Shown here: positions 16,483-30,112 of the stretch, one piece after another
Layout: every line of letters starts with the position of its first letter
Position numbering within the stretch: position 1 is the first letter of the stretch
DNA from: Microbacterium sp. 1.5R
GTDB taxonomy: Bacteria; Actinomycetota; Actinomycetes; Actinomycetales; Microbacteriaceae
NCBI RefSeq assembly: GCF_001889265.1
Contig: NZ_CP018151.1
Location: 1,426,001-1,490,000 of the forward strand
DNA length: 64,000 bases
Reading direction: 5' to 3'
Notes under the pieces: model-generated
Database searches by the model: none
Seen by the model: the letters and a program-made list of their open reading frames with translations, nothing else
What the model was told of the DNA's origin: nothing
Made by a program: the position numbers and the translations under genes

Positions 16483-18027
16483 ATGCTCGATGCACTCACC
16501 GGCCTGTCCACGGCCGCAGAAGAGGCGCCGACCTACGACCTCGCGTTCGTGCCGCCCGAATGGGTTCTGGTCCTCCTGGGATTCACCATGGTGCTGGCCT
16601 TCATGACGCTGATCATGACGAAGCGACTGACGCCCATGGTGGCGCTGATCCTCGTGCCGACCGTGTTCGGGCTGTTCGCCGGTGCGGGGCTCGGCATGGG
16701 CGACATGATCCTCGATTCGATCGCCACGATGGCCCCGACCGCAGCGCTGCTGATGTTCGCGATCATGTTCTTCGGCATCATGATCGACGTCGGCCTGTTC
16801 GATCCGCTGATCCGGGTGATCACGCGTGTTCTCGGTGATGACCCGGCGAAGGTCGTGCTGGGAACCGCGATCCTCGCGGGAGCCGTCTCGCTCGACGGCG
16901 ACGGCTCGACGACGTTCATCATCACGACGTCGGCGATGCTGCCGATCTACCTCCGTCTCGGCATGAGTCCGGTCGTCCTCACGTGCGTCGCCGGCTTGAT
17001 GAACGGCACTCTGAACATCGTTCCCTGGGGCGGGCCGACGGTGCGCGCGGCGACCGCTCTGGGACTGCAGCCGACGGACATCTTCGTCCCCATGCTGCCG
17101 GCTCTCGGCGTCGGCATCGTCGTGACGCTGGGCTTCGCCTGGATGCTCGGGCTGGGGGAGCGCCGCCGACTCGGGCGCCTCGACTCCGAAGGGCTGCTCA
17201 CGGGTTCCGACGGCGGTGCTCTGTCTACAGTGCCGAAGATCTTCCGCGGTGCCGGACCGAAGCCCGGCGCCCGTGCAGCGCTCCGCACCGGCAACATCGT
17301 CGTCGTCGCCGGTGGGCGAGGGCCCGTCGCCGCGGCCAGCGTCGACCCGGCCGACACCGCCATGGCGGACACCATGCTCGACCCCGCGCGCCCGACGCTG
17401 AGGCCGCGACTGATCTGGTTCAACCTCGCGCTCACCGTCGCCGTCATGGTGCTGCTCGTTCTCGACATCATGCCGCTCCCGTATGTGTTCATGGTCGGTG
17501 CCGCCGTCGCGCTGCTGGTCAACTTCCGAGGGATCAAGGAACAGGCGTCCGAGATCGTGGCCCATGCGCCCAGCATCGTCGGTGTCGTCTCGATGGTGAT
17601 CGCGGCCGGAGTCCTGGTCGGCGTCCTGACCGGCACCGGGATGGTCGATGCGATGGCGACCTGGATCACCGACGTGCTTCCGCCTGCGCTCGGCCCCTTC
17701 CTCGCACCCATCACCGGTGTTCTGTCGATCCCGTTCACGTTCTTCATGTCGAACGACGCCTTCTACTTCGGCATCCTGCCGGTGCTGTCGCAGAGCGCGG
17801 CGACGTTCGGCATCGACCCCGTCGAGATGGCGAGGGCATCGATCATCGGTCAGCCGGTCCACCTGCAGAGCCCGCTCGTGCCGGCGATCCTGCTGCTCGT
17901 CTCGCTCGCCAGCGTCAACCTGGGCGATCACCACAGGAAGGTGCTGTGGCGCGCGGTGATCGTGTCGCTCGTGATGCTCGCCGTCGGCATCCTGTCGGGC
18001 GCGATCCCCTTCTTCGTCACCCAGTGA
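16483..18027 (+). CDS. CitMHS-family citrate (metal-citrate:H+) symporter
   Basis: 514 residues with about twelve hydrophobic segments. The signature SLDGDGSTTFIITTSAMLPI and the second-half GVLSIPFTFFMSNDAFYFGI are those of CitM/CitH transporters, which import citrate complexed with a divalent metal together with protons. A hydrophilic central loop of about 80 residues contains a short basic and Pro/Ala-rich part. ATG 16483 has GAAGGAG 8 bases upstream. It is divergent from the kinase across 157 bases, the usual arrangement for a citrate-induced transporter and its two-component control. Confidence 0.93.
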   Translation: MLDALTGLSTAAEEAPTYDLAFVPPEWVLVLLGFTMVLAFMTLIMTKRLTPMVALILVPTVFGLFAGAGLGMGDMILDSIATMAPTAALLMFAIMFFGIMIDVGLFDPLIRVITRVLGDDPAKVVLGTAILAGAVSLDGDGSTTFIITTSAMLPIYLRLGMSPVVLTCVAGLMNGTLNIVPWGGPTVRAATALGLQPTDIFVPMLPALGVGIVVTLGFAWMLGLGERRRLGRLDSEGLLTGSDGGALSTVPKIFRGAGPKPGARAALRTGNIVVVAGGRGPVAAASVDPADTAMADTMLDPARPTLRPRLIWFNLALTVAVMVLLVLDIMPLPYVFMVGAAVALLVNFRGIKEQASEIVAHAPSIVGVVSMVIAAGVLVGVLTGTGMVDAMATWITDVLPPALGPFLAPITGVLSIPFTFFMSNDAFYFGILPVLSQSAATFGIDPVEMARASIIGQPVHLQSPLVPAILLLVSLASVNLGDHHRKVLWRAVIVSLVMLAVGILSGAIPFFVTQ

Positions 18028-18033
18028 GAGCGA

Positions 18034-18039
18034 TAGGCT
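18034..18039 (+). promoter_or_regulatory. -10 box (TAGGCT), leaderless start at 18046
   Basis: TAGGCT is followed by exactly 6 bases and GTG. It begins 7 bases after the transporter stop codon. Confidence 0.5.
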
Positions 18040-18045
18040 CAGCGC

Positions 18046-18459
18046 GTGATCACCTTCCTCTTCCGCGCGCTGATGTACGTCATCTCGGCCGGTCTCGGTC
18101 TCATCGTGGCCGACCTCGCGCTCGAGGGGTTCCAGATCCAGTGGGACCAGTGGTGGGGGTTCGTGCTCTGCATCCTGATCTTCGCCGTGTTGCAGAGCGT
18201 GCTCTCACCATGGGTCAGCAAGATCGCGGATCGCTATGCACCGGTCCTGATGGGCGGCATCGGCATCTTCTCGACGCTCATCGCCCTCGTGGTCGTCGTC
18301 CTGCTGCCGATCGGCGGGCTGCGCATCGTCGATCTCGTGGGCTGGCTGCTCGGATCGGTGATCGTCTGGCTGATCACGGCGCTCGGCAGTGTGCTGCTGC
18401 CACTGATCTTCCTTCGCAAGAAGGTCGACAAGGTGAGGTCTCGCCGCGGGGCGGCCTGA
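18046..18459 (+). CDS. Small four-helix membrane protein, phage holin 4_2 (YvlD-like) family
   Basis: 137 residues with four hydrophobic segments (for example YVISAGLGLIVADLALEGF and GGIGIFSTLIALVVVVLLPI) and a basic tail (RKKVDKVRSRRG). This fits the PF04020-type 'phage holin' family, which is widespread on chromosomes and linked in some species to envelope stress; the holin name does not mean a phage is present. No phage genes are near. GTG 18046 follows a -10 box by 6 bases. It converges with cysE. Function unknown. Confidence 0.82.
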   Translation: MITFLFRALMYVISAGLGLIVADLALEGFQIQWDQWWGFVLCILIFAVLQSVLSPWVSKIADRYAPVLMGGIGIFSTLIALVVVVLLPIGGLRIVDLVGWLLGSVIVWLITALGSVLLPLIFLRKKVDKVRSRRGAA

Positions 18460-18472
18460 GAGCGCGGGCGCG

Positions 18473-19042
18473 TCAGATCGAGTAGTCGGGTGCGGTGAGC
18501 ACCGCTCGGGTGTCCTCGCCCATGACCCGTGCACGGGGCTTGGCGGGCACACCGACGAGGATGCTGTCCGCCGGGGCGTCGCGCGTGACCACGGCATTCG
18601 CTCCGACCACGGAGCCCTCGCCGATCGTGATCGGTCCGAGGATCTTCGCGCCTGCTCCCACGGCCACGCCGTCGCCGAGCGTCGGATGCCGCTTGCCTGA
18701 GTCACGCGTGCGGCCGCCGAGAGTGACCCCGTGATACAGCATCACATCGTCGCCGACCTCTGCCGTCTCGCCGATGACCACGCCCATGCCATGGTCGATG
18801 AAGAAGCGTCGACCGATCCGCGCGCCGGGGTGGATCTCGATCCCGGTGAGCCATCGCGACACCTGTGATGTCGCACGGGCGAGCAGCCGCAGCCGGCGGC
18901 GCCACAGCGCGTGCGAGACCCGATGCGCCCAGATCGCGTGCATCCCCGGATACAGCAGTGCCACCTCGGCGCTGCTGCGCGCGGCGGGGTCGCGAAGTCG
19001 GGCTGCCGCGATGTCCTCGCGCATTCGGCCGATCATGTCCAT
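18473..19042 (-). CDS. cysE: Serine O-acetyltransferase
   Basis: 189 residues, the short form of the enzyme common in actinobacteria. It acetylates L-serine with acetyl-CoA, giving O-acetylserine for CysK. The short helical N-terminus ([20 protein letters not shown]) is followed by left-handed beta-helix hexapeptide repeats: [40 protein letters not shown], then [20 protein letters not shown]. The catalytic His-Asp context DHGMG is visible. The start is taken at ATG 19042, 7 bases after the cysK stop; ATG 19036 and 19024 are close alternatives. It forms an operon with cysK, as their metabolic coupling predicts. Confidence 0.95.
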   Translation of the reverse strand: MDMIGRMREDIAAARLRDPAARSSAEVALLYPGMHAIWAHRVSHALWRRRLRLLARATSQVSRWLTGIEIHPGARIGRRFFIDHGMGVVIGETAEVGDDVMLYHGVTLGGRTRDSGKRHPTLGDGVAVGAGAKILGPITIGEGSVVGANAVVTRDAPADSILVGVPAKPRARVMGEDTRAVLTAPDYSI

Positions 19043-19049
19043 CGGGAGT

Positions 19050-19988
19050 TCAGGCCTCGCGCAGATCCTCGTAGAGCGCGGTCGAGAGGTAACGCTCGCC
19101 GAACGAGGGGATGATGACGACGATCGTCTTCCCCGCAGCCTCCGGGCGCTGGGCGACCTGCAGAGCGGCCCAGATCGCGGCTCCGCTCGACATGCCCACG
19201 AGGATGCCCTCGCGGCTCGCGGTCTCGCGCGCGACACGGATGGCATCGTCGAACGTGACGTCGATGACCTCGTCGAGAACATCACGATCGAGGATGGGAG
19301 GCACGAAGTTCGGTCCGATGCCCTGGATCTTATGCGGCCCGGGGTGTCCCTCGGTGAGGATGGGCGAATCCTTGGGTTCGACGGCGACGATCTTCACGCC
19401 GGGGACGCGCTCCTTCAGGACCTGACCGACGCCCGTGATGGTTCCGCCCGTGCCGATGCCGGCGACGAGGTAGTCGACGGAGCCCTCCGTGTCGCGGAGG
19501 ATCTCCTCGGCCGTCGTGCGGCGGTGGATCGCGGGGTTCGCCTCGTTGGCGAACTGCTTCGCGAGAATGGCACCCGGAGTGCGGGCGGCGATCGCCTCCG
19601 CCTCGGCGATCGCGTTCGTCATGCCCTTCGTGGGGTCCGTGAGGATGAGTTCGGCGCCGAACGCCTTGAGAAGGAGGCGCCGCTCCTTGGACATCGACGC
19701 GGGCATCGTGAGGATCACCTTGTACCCACGTGCGGCGCCGACCATCGCCAGCGCGATACCGGTGTTGCCGCTGGTCGCCTCCACGATCGTGCCTCCGGGC
19801 TTCAGCTCGCCCGAGGCCTCCGCAGCGTCGACGATGGCGATGCCGAGCCGGTCTTTGACGCTCGAGGCCGGGTTGTAGAACTCGAGCTTGGCGAGAACTG
19901 TCGCGCCGAGGCCCTCGGTGACCCGGTTCAGACGAACCAGGGGAGTGTTGCCGAAAGCGGAGGTGATGTCGGAGTGGATACCGGGCAT
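19050..19988 (-). CDS. cysK: Cysteine synthase A (O-acetylserine sulfhydrylase)
   Basis: 312 residues. The PLP enzyme makes L-cysteine from O-acetylserine and sulfide. PLP Lys45 lies in [11 protein letters not shown]. The substrate loop [19 protein letters not shown] and the phosphate-binding [12 protein letters not shown] are intact. Its last residues are ALYEDLREA rather than the Ile-ending tail that inserts into CysE... however the CysE-binding tail cannot be judged from sequence alone. ATG 19988 has AAGG upstream. It is the first gene of cysK-cysE and is divergent from prmC across 99 bases. Confidence 0.96.
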   Translation of the reverse strand: MPGIHSDITSAFGNTPLVRLNRVTEGLGATVLAKLEFYNPASSVKDRLGIAIVDAAEASGELKPGGTIVEATSGNTGIALAMVGAARGYKVILTMPASMSKERRLLLKAFGAELILTDPTKGMTNAIAEAEAIAARTPGAILAKQFANEANPAIHRRTTAEEILRDTEGSVDYLVAGIGTGGTITGVGQVLKERVPGVKIVAVEPKDSPILTEGHPGPHKIQGIGPNFVPPILDRDVLDEVIDVTFDDAIRVARETASREGILVGMSSGAAIWAALQVAQRPEAAGKTIVVIIPSFGERYLSTALYEDLREA

Positions 19989-20075
19989 GGGGAGAGCCTT
20001 CCTGTGCGGGGGACTGCGCGCTCCAGCCTAGGCGAGAGCCCTAGGGGGGTGGGCAATATGACACCTGCTGCGCTC

Positions 20076-20081
20076 TACGCT
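20076..20081 (+). promoter_or_regulatory. -10 box (TACGCT), leaderless start at 20088
   Basis: TACGCT ends 6 bases before the prmC ATG. Having its own promoter here fits prmC being cut off from prfA. Confidence 0.5.
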
Positions 20082-20087
20082 TGATCC

Positions 20088-20948
20088 ATGTCCGATCTCT
20101 CCCTCGCCTCCGCCGTGCATGCGGCGGCCCGACAGCTCGCAGACGCCGGCGTCACGGATCCTCTCGTCGACGCGGAGCTGCTCGCCGGTCACGTCCTCGG
20201 CGCGCGGCGTGGTGAGGTGCAGGCATCGATCATCCGCGGTGATGCGGTGGAGGAGGCGGACGCCGAGGCGTTGCGGGCTCTGGTCGCCCGTCGTGCGAGC
20301 AGGGAGCCGTTGCAGCACATCACCGGAACGGCGCCGTTCCGCCACCTCGAGCTCGCGGTCGGGCCCGGAGTCTTCGTCCCGCGACCTGAGACCGAGACGG
20401 TCGTGCAGTACGCGATCGACGCGCTCCTCGGGTCCGCGCTTCCCGACCCGATCGGCATCGATCTCGGCACCGGCAGCGGGGCGATAGCACTCGCCATGGC
20501 CACCGAGGTGCCCCATGCGCGTATCTTCGCCGCCGAGCTCTCGCCCGACGCGTATCCGTGGGCGGCTCGGAACACGGCGGGGGTGGCCAACCTCACCCTC
20601 GTGAACGACGACCTGGCGCACGCGTTCGCGGAGCTGGACGGCACTGCCTCCGTCGTGATCTCGAACCCGCCGTACGTTCCGGACGCCGCGGTGCCTCGTG
20701 ACCCTGAGGTTCGGCTCTTCGATCCGTCGATGGCGCTGTACGGGGGAGAAGACGGGCTCGACATCGTGCGTGTGCTCAGCGTGCGCGCGCTCGAGCTGCT
20801 GCATCCGGGCGGGCTGCTGGTGATCGAGCACGGGGAGCTCCAGGGCGAGGAGATCCGCAGCATCCTCACGCGCGACGGCTGGCGTGCCGCCGCGACGCAC
20901 CGCGACCTCACCTTGCGAGACCGCGCGACGACCGCTCTGCGTCCCTGA
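20088..20948 (+). CDS. prmC: Release factor glutamine methyltransferase
   Basis: 286 residues. It methylates the Gln of the GGQ loop of RF1 and RF2, using S-adenosylmethionine. The N-terminal helical domain that contacts the release factor is followed by the Rossmann SAM site (IGIDLGTGSGAIALAMA) and the NPPY catalytic motif (VVISNPPYVPDAA) near residue 192. It lies 6 kb from prfA, separated by the citrate and cysteine genes, and leads the run prmC-sua5-wecA-atpI. Confidence 0.96.
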   Translation: MSDLSLASAVHAAARQLADAGVTDPLVDAELLAGHVLGARRGEVQASIIRGDAVEEADAEALRALVARRASREPLQHITGTAPFRHLELAVGPGVFVPRPETETVVQYAIDALLGSALPDPIGIDLGTGSGAIALAMATEVPHARIFAAELSPDAYPWAARNTAGVANLTLVNDDLAHAFAELDGTASVVISNPPYVPDAAVPRDPEVRLFDPSMALYGGEDGLDIVRVLSVRALELLHPGGLLVIEHGELQGEEIRSILTRDGWRAAATHRDLTLRDRATTALRP

Positions 20949-20981
20949 CGCGCAGACACGAACCGCACAGACATCGCCAAC

Positions 20982-20987
20982 TAGAAT
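20982..20987 (+). promoter_or_regulatory. -10 box (TAGAAT) before sua5
   Basis: TAGAAT lies 9 bases before ATG 20997, so the transcript would have almost no leader. Confidence 0.45.
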
Positions 20988-20996
20988 CGGATCGTC

Positions 20997-21704
20997 ATGT
21001 CCTCCATCTTCGATTGCGGCGACGAGGCCCAGCTCCTCGCCGGCATGCGCCACGCCCGCCAGGCCATCGCCCGCGGCGAACTCATCGTCATGCCCACCGA
21101 CACGGTCTACGGCGTCGCCGCCGACGCGTTCTCTCCCGCTGCCGTACAGCGCCTCCTCGACGCCAAAGGGCGAGGGCGCAATCAGCCGCCTCCCGTGCTT
21201 ATCGGCACGAAGGAGACGCTGCACGCGCTGGCGGAGTCCGTTCCCGAGCCCGTCCAGCGACTCGTCGACGCCTTCTGGCCCGGCGGCCTGACCATCGTTC
21301 TCCCCGCTCAGCCCTCTCTCGTCTGGGACCTGGGCGACACGGAGGGGACCGTCGCCGTCAGAATGCCCGAGGGGCGCGTCGCGCTGGAGCTCCTGGCGGA
21401 GACCGGACCGCTGGCCGTCTCCAGCGCGAACCTCACCGGCCGTGAGTCGGCGATCTCCGCGTTCGATGCCGAGCGGATGCTCGGAGACAGCGTGTCGGTG
21501 TATCTCGCAGACGGCGTCAGTCGCGACGGGGTCGCGTCGACGATCGTCGACGCGACCTCCCTGGTTCCCCGCGGCGCAGAGCCCGCCGCCGGTGGTGTTC
21601 GCATCCTCAGAGCCGGCGCCGTCAGCCGCGAACGGCTGGAGGAGGTGCTCGGCGACCTGCTCGAACCCGAGGCGCCGTCGCCGGAATCGGACGGGGATTC
21701 GTGA
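20997..21704 (+). CDS. L-threonylcarbamoyladenylate synthase (Sua5/YciO/YrdC)
   Basis: 235 residues. It makes threonylcarbamoyl-AMP from Thr, bicarbonate and ATP for the t6A37 modification of ANN-reading tRNAs. The YrdC fold is seen in MPTDTVYGVAADAFSPAAVQ, KGRGRNQPPPVLIG, FWPGGLTIVL, VAVRMPEG and SSANLTGRE. The last ~30 residues are acidic and variable; a full C-terminal Sua5 domain is absent, so it is closer to TsaC in length. The next gene overlaps its stop by 4 bases (GTGA). Confidence 0.93.
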   Translation: MSSIFDCGDEAQLLAGMRHARQAIARGELIVMPTDTVYGVAADAFSPAAVQRLLDAKGRGRNQPPPVLIGTKETLHALAESVPEPVQRLVDAFWPGGLTIVLPAQPSLVWDLGDTEGTVAVRMPEGRVALELLAETGPLAVSSANLTGRESAISAFDAERMLGDSVSVYLADGVSRDGVASTIVDATSLVPRGAEPAAGGVRILRAGAVSRERLEEVLGDLLEPEAPSPESDGDS

Positions 21705-22873
21705 AGCAGTACCTCCTCACGATCATCCTGACCGCCGCGATCACCTTCGCGTTGACCTGGGCGGTCTGGAAGCTGAGCCTGCGTTTCAAGCTGTACCCCG
21801 GCATCCGAGAGCGGGATGTGCACACGACTCCCACTCCCCGTCTCGGTGGCGTCGCGATCTTCCTCGGCATCGCAGCGGCGATCGGTGTCTCGGCTCTGAA
21901 TCCGTTCTTCACCACCATGTGGATGCCGCCGCAGACGATGTGGTCGATCCTCGCCGCATCCCTCTTGATCGCCGTCATCGGCGTCGTCGACGATCTGTGG
22001 GATCTCGACTGGATGATCAAGCTCGGCGCACAGTTCCTCGCTGCCGGGATCATCACCGTCGGTGGCGGGCTGCAGATCCTCTCCCTGCCGTTCGGCGATC
22101 TGATCGTCTTCTCGAGCTGGCTGAGCATCACCATCACGATGTTCGCGATCGTCATCGTGATGAACGCCGTCAACTTCATCGACGGCCTCGACGGCCTCGT
22201 CGCCGGCGTCTGCCTGATCGCGAACGGCGTGTTCTTCGCCTACTCCTACATCCTGACGCGTGACACCGGAGCATCGAGCTACTTCAACCTCGCATCCTTC
22301 CTCGCCGCAGTGCTGATCGGCGCGTGCCTCGGCTTCCTCCCGTTCAACTGGAGTCCTGCGAAGCTCTTCATGGGCGATTCGGGAGCGCTCGTGATCGGTC
22401 TGCTGATGGCGACGTCCGCGATCGCCGTGACCGGGCAGCTCGAGCCGTCGGCCCTCGATCCCGAGCGACTCGGACGATCGCAGCTCCTCGGCGCGTTCAT
22501 CCCGATCCTCCTTCCTCTTCTGGTCGTGCTGCTGCCGCTCCTCGATTTCGGGCTCGCAGTGCTGCGACGGATGAACGCGGGGAAGTCGCCGTTCTCACCC
22601 GACCGCAAGCACCTGCATCACCGCATGCTCGACCTCGGCCACCGCGACCGCGACGCCGTGCTCATCTTCTACGCCTGGACCGCGGTCATCTCCCTGGCCG
22701 TCCTCCTCATGTACGTGGGCGCGCGTGAGGACTGGCCCGGCCAGTACCTCCCCGGAGTCGTGTTCGGCCTGGTGGGAATCGCCGCGTGCCTCGTCATCAC
22801 CCTGAATCCTCTGCGCCGACGGAAGCCCGCGGCGTCTGCTGAGTCCGACCCGACACCCGTGGAGTCCCCGTGA
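21701..22873 (+). CDS. WecA/TagO/MraY-family phospho-GlcNAc transferase
   Basis: 390 residues with about eleven membrane segments. The family transfers a sugar-1-phosphate (usually GlcNAc-1-P) from UDP-sugar to undecaprenyl or decaprenyl phosphate, starting wall polysaccharide or linker synthesis. Conserved cytoplasmic motifs are seen: GVVDDLWDLDW, NFIDGLDGLVAG, PAKLFMGDSGAL and the His-rich DRKHLHHRML. In mycobacteria the equivalent (rfe/wecA) sits at the same place beside atp genes. GTG 21701 overlaps the upstream stop, which points to coupling. Confidence 0.92.
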   Translation: MKQYLLTIILTAAITFALTWAVWKLSLRFKLYPGIRERDVHTTPTPRLGGVAIFLGIAAAIGVSALNPFFTTMWMPPQTMWSILAASLLIAVIGVVDDLWDLDWMIKLGAQFLAAGIITVGGGLQILSLPFGDLIVFSSWLSITITMFAIVIVMNAVNFIDGLDGLVAGVCLIANGVFFAYSYILTRDTGASSYFNLASFLAAVLIGACLGFLPFNWSPAKLFMGDSGALVIGLLMATSAIAVTGQLEPSALDPERLGRSQLLGAFIPILLPLLVVLLPLLDFGLAVLRRMNAGKSPFSPDRKHLHHRMLDLGHRDRDAVLIFYAWTAVISLAVLLMYVGAREDWPGQYLPGVVFGLVGIAACLVITLNPLRRRKPAASAESDPTPVESP

Positions 22874-23445
22874 GCCCGAGCCCTGTTTCCAGCAATCCGA
22901 TCCTGCGGAGGACGCTGATCTGGTCCGCGGTCTCGATGGCGGTCCTCGCGATCGTCGCCGGAGCGATCGGCCTCCTCGTCGGCGGGACAGAAGGTCTCGT
23001 CAGCGGGCTGCTGGGCGTCGTGCTCGCCATGCTGTTCCTCGGCATCACCGCCCTCAGCATCCTCATTGCCAACCGCTGGTTCGGCGATCCGCTCTACGTG
23101 CAGCTGTTCTTCGCGATCGTGCTCGGCGGATGGCTTCTGAAGCTCGGCCTCTTCGTCGTGATCATGATCGTCCTGAGCGGGCAGCCGTGGATCGAGCCGA
23201 TGGTGTTCTTCCTGTCGATCGTCACGGGCGTGGTGGCGACCCTCGTCATCGACGTGATCGTCATCACGCGGATGCGCCTTCCGCACGTGAGCGACGCGTC
23301 CCTTCCCTCCGAGGCTCCGATCGACCGCGCGCCGGGGGTGGAGCTGCCGACCGTCGTGCCGGAGGATCGTGCGCCCGGGCGCCACCACATCGTGCCCGAA
23401 CCCCCTGCGCAGGAAGGCTCCGGCGAACAGCCCCCGCGGTCTTAG
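22870..23445 (+). CDS. AtpI-like membrane protein preceding the ATP synthase operon
   Basis: 191 residues with four membrane segments (such as SMAVLAIVAGAIGLLVGG and LFVVIMIVLSGQPW) and a soluble Pro/Glu-rich tail of about 50 residues. Its place between wecA and atpB matches atpI, an assembly or ion-related factor of the synthase; sequence similarity is weak, so the call rests on position and topology. The GTG start at 22870 overlaps the wecA stop by 4 bases. Confidence 0.72.
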   Translation: MSPSPVSSNPILRRTLIWSAVSMAVLAIVAGAIGLLVGGTEGLVSGLLGVVLAMLFLGITALSILIANRWFGDPLYVQLFFAIVLGGWLLKLGLFVVIMIVLSGQPWIEPMVFFLSIVTGVVATLVIDVIVITRMRLPHVSDASLPSEAPIDRAPGVELPTVVPEDRAPGRHHIVPEPPAQEGSGEQPPRS

Positions 23446-23463
23446 GACACCCCCTTATTCTGA

Positions 23464-23469
23464 TAGTGT
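23464..23469 (+). promoter_or_regulatory. Possible -10 box of the atpBEFHAGDC operon
   Basis: TAGTGT in the context TCTGATAGTGTTGAGA is the best hexamer in the 146-base gap before atpB. It would give a leader of about 115 bases. No clear -35 is seen. Confidence 0.35.
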
Positions 23470-23591
23470 TGAGACGTGCCCGCCGCTCGCCCGCGAGCGC
23501 TTGCGCTTGAAGCACACCGACCATCGTCGCCCCGGTTCTGACCGGTGCCCCGAAGCTGGAGCCCGCGCTGTTCAATCTTGCTGCGACCCTG

Positions 23592-25235
<1,644 letters not shown>

Positions 25236-25236
<1 letters not shown>

Positions 25237-26024
25237 TGGGCAGCGCGACCACTCAGGCACTCGCGGCATCCACTCAGACGCTTGCCGCAGCGACGGACGT
25301 CACTCTCGACACGGCGCGGGAGCTGTTCGCAGCCGCACGCGCCGTGGCGGAGTCGTCTCATTTGAGCGGCGCGCTCGCTGACCCGTCGGCTCCGGTCGTG
25401 GCGCGACAGAACGTCGTCGCCGCGGTGTTCGGCGGGTTCTCGCAGAACGCGCAGACCGTCCTGAAGACGGTCGTCGCCGAGCGCTGGTCATCGGCTTCCC
25501 AGCTCGTGGACGGCGTCGAGGAACTCGCGATCAGGGCTGCCGCGATCGCCGAACCGCAGGCTGACATCGGGGGAGAGCTCTTCGGCTTCACCCGGGTGAT
25601 CGCCGCGAACGCGGAGCTCGAGCTCGCGCTCGGAAGCCGCCTCGGGGGCGAAGACGCCAAGGGCGCGCTCGTCGACAGGCTTCTCGCCGGGGGCGTCAGC
25701 GACGCGACCGCCGTGATCGTCTCGTCGCTGGTGCGCCAGCCTCGTGACCGTCGCGTTCGGCAGATGCTCACCCGTGCGACGCGGGTCGTCGCCGACCAGG
25801 GCGACCGTGTGGTCGCGACGGTGCACAGCGCCACACCGCTCACCGACGCACAGCGCACCCGTCTCAGCGACGCTCTCTCGCGTCGTTACGACGGCAAGAT
25901 CTCGCTCAACGAGGTCAACGACCCCTCTGTCGTCGGAGGCCTGCGCGTGCAGATCGCCGATGACGTCATCGACGGCAGTATCTCCGCCCGTCTCGCCGAT
26001 CTTCGCCAGAAGCTCGCCGGCTAA
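25236..26024 (+). CDS. atpH: ATP synthase subunit delta
   Basis: 262 residues, longer than the ~180 of E. coli, as is usual in actinobacteria. It joins F1 to the peripheral stalk. The C-terminal signature [20 protein letters not shown] and [20 protein letters not shown] are typical of OSCP/delta. The start overlaps the atpF stop by one base. Confidence 0.95.
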
Positions 26025-26071
26025 CACGACTTCGCGCGGGGAACCGCGCACCCAGATACAAAGGGAAGACA

Positions 26072-27712
26072 ATGGCAGAACTATCGATCAGCCCCGACGT
26101 CATCCGTGACGCGCTGAAGGACTTCGCCGCAGCATACGAGCCCACTGGGGCCGCGGCGACCGAGGTCGGCACCGTCATCGACGCAGCCGACGGCATCGCG
26201 CATGTCGAGGGACTGCCCGGGGTGATGGCGAACGAACTCGTCACCTTCGCGGACGGCACCAAGGGTCTCGCGCTCAACCTCGACGAGCACCAGATCGGTG
26301 TCGTCGTGCTCGGCGACTTCACCGGCGTCGAGGCCGGCCAGGAAGTCACCCGCACGGGTGAGGTCCTCTCGGTTCCCGTCGGCGACGGCTACCTCGGTCG
26401 CGTCGTCGACCCGCTGGGTAACCCGATCGACGGCCTCGGCTCCATCGCCACCGAAGGCGTTCGCGAGCTCGAGCTGCAGGCACCGGGTGTCATGCAGCGC
26501 AAGTCGGTGCACGAGCCGATGCAGACCGGCATCAAGGCCATCGACGCCATGATCCCCGTCGGCCGCGGTCAGCGTCAGCTGATCATCGGTGACCGCCAGA
26601 CCGGCAAGACGGCCATCGCGATCGACACGATCATCAACCAGAAGGCCAACTGGGAGTCGGGCGACGTCAACAAGCAGGTGCGCTGCATCTACGTCGCCAT
26701 CGGTCAGAAGGGCTCGACCATCGCTTCGGTGAAGGGCGCGCTCGAAGAGGCCGGCGCTCTGGAGTACACCACCATCGTGGCGGCTCCGGCATCCGACCCC
26801 GCCGGTTTCAAGTACCTCGCTCCCTACACCGGTTCGGCCATCGGCCAGCACTGGATGTACGGCGGCAAGCACGTCCTCATCATCTTCGACGACCTGTCGA
26901 AGCAGGCTGAGGCCTACCGTGCGGTGTCGCTCCTCCTGCGTCGTCCGCCGGGCCGCGAGGCTTACCCGGGTGACGTCTTCTACCTGCACTCGCGTCTGCT
27001 CGAGCGTTGCGCGAAGCTGTCCGACGAGCTCGGCGCAGGTTCGATGACCGGTCTCCCGATCATCGAGACCAAGGCGAACGACGTCTCGGCATACATTCCG
27101 ACCAACGTGATCTCGATCACCGACGGCCAGATCTTCCTCCAGTCGGACCTCTTCAACGCCAACCAGCGTCCGGCGGTCGACGTGGGTATCTCGGTGTCGC
27201 GAGTCGGCGGTGACGCTCAGGTCAAGTCGATCAAGAAGGTCTCCGGAACGTTGAAGCTGGAGCTCGCGCAGTACCGCTCCCTCGAGGCGTTCGCGATGTT
27301 CGCATCCGACCTCGACGCGGCTTCGCGTCGTCAGCTCTCCCGTGGAGCGCGCCTGACGGAGCTGCTCAAGCAGCCTCAGTACTCGCCGTACCCCGTCGAG
27401 GAGCAGGTCGTCTCGATCTGGGCCGGAACGAAGGGCAAGCTCGACACCCTCGAGGTCTCGGACGTTCTTCGCTTCGAGCGCGAGCTGCTCGACTACCTGC
27501 GTCGCAACACGAAGGTGCTCGAGACCCTGCGCGAGACCAACGTCCTCGATGACGACACCGTCGCCGAGCTCGACAAGCACACCGACGCTTTCCTTCTGGA
27601 GTTCCAGGGTGGCAAGGGGCAGGCCATCGGCGCCCCGGGTCACGAGGAGCACGCTGCAGCCGAGGCTGAGGACGTCAACCAGGAGAAGATCGTCAAGGGT
27701 CGTCGCGCGTAA
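26072..27712 (+). CDS. atpA: ATP synthase subunit alpha
   Basis: 546 residues. Non-catalytic nucleotide-binding subunit of F1. The P-loop GDRQTGKT is at 173-180; [20 protein letters not shown] and the signature [17 protein letters not shown] are intact. The C-terminal tail ([20 protein letters not shown]) is extended, as in other high-GC gram-positives, where such tails have been linked to low ATP hydrolysis. A ribosome binding site AAGGGAAG precedes ATG. Confidence 0.98.
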   Translation: MAELSISPDVIRDALKDFAAAYEPTGAAATEVGTVIDAADGIAHVEGLPGVMANELVTFADGTKGLALNLDEHQIGVVVLGDFTGVEAGQEVTRTGEVLSVPVGDGYLGRVVDPLGNPIDGLGSIATEGVRELELQAPGVMQRKSVHEPMQTGIKAIDAMIPVGRGQRQLIIGDRQTGKTAIAIDTIINQKANWESGDVNKQVRCIYVAIGQKGSTIASVKGALEEAGALEYTTIVAAPASDPAGFKYLAPYTGSAIGQHWMYGGKHVLIIFDDLSKQAEAYRAVSLLLRRPPGREAYPGDVFYLHSRLLERCAKLSDELGAGSMTGLPIIETKANDVSAYIPTNVISITDGQIFLQSDLFNANQRPAVDVGISVSRVGGDAQVKSIKKVSGTLKLELAQYRSLEAFAMFASDLDAASRRQLSRGARLTELLKQPQYSPYPVEEQVVSIWAGTKGKLDTLEVSDVLRFERELLDYLRRNTKVLETLRETNVLDDDTVAELDKHTDAFLLEFQGGKGQAIGAPGHEEHAAAEAEDVNQEKIVKGRRA

Positions 27713-27732
27713 TCGCGTGAGGAACTGATTTC

Positions 27733-30110
<2,378 letters not shown>

Positions 30111-30112
30111 TC

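Noticed and set aside
18046..18459. Prophage suggested by the holin-family name
   Set aside because: The family is common on chromosomes and no integrase, lysin, capsid or attachment site is near.
21701..22873. MraY (lipid I synthase) as identity of the transferase
   Set aside because: The NFIDGLDGL and HLHHRML motifs and the position beside the atp genes fit the WecA/TagO branch better.
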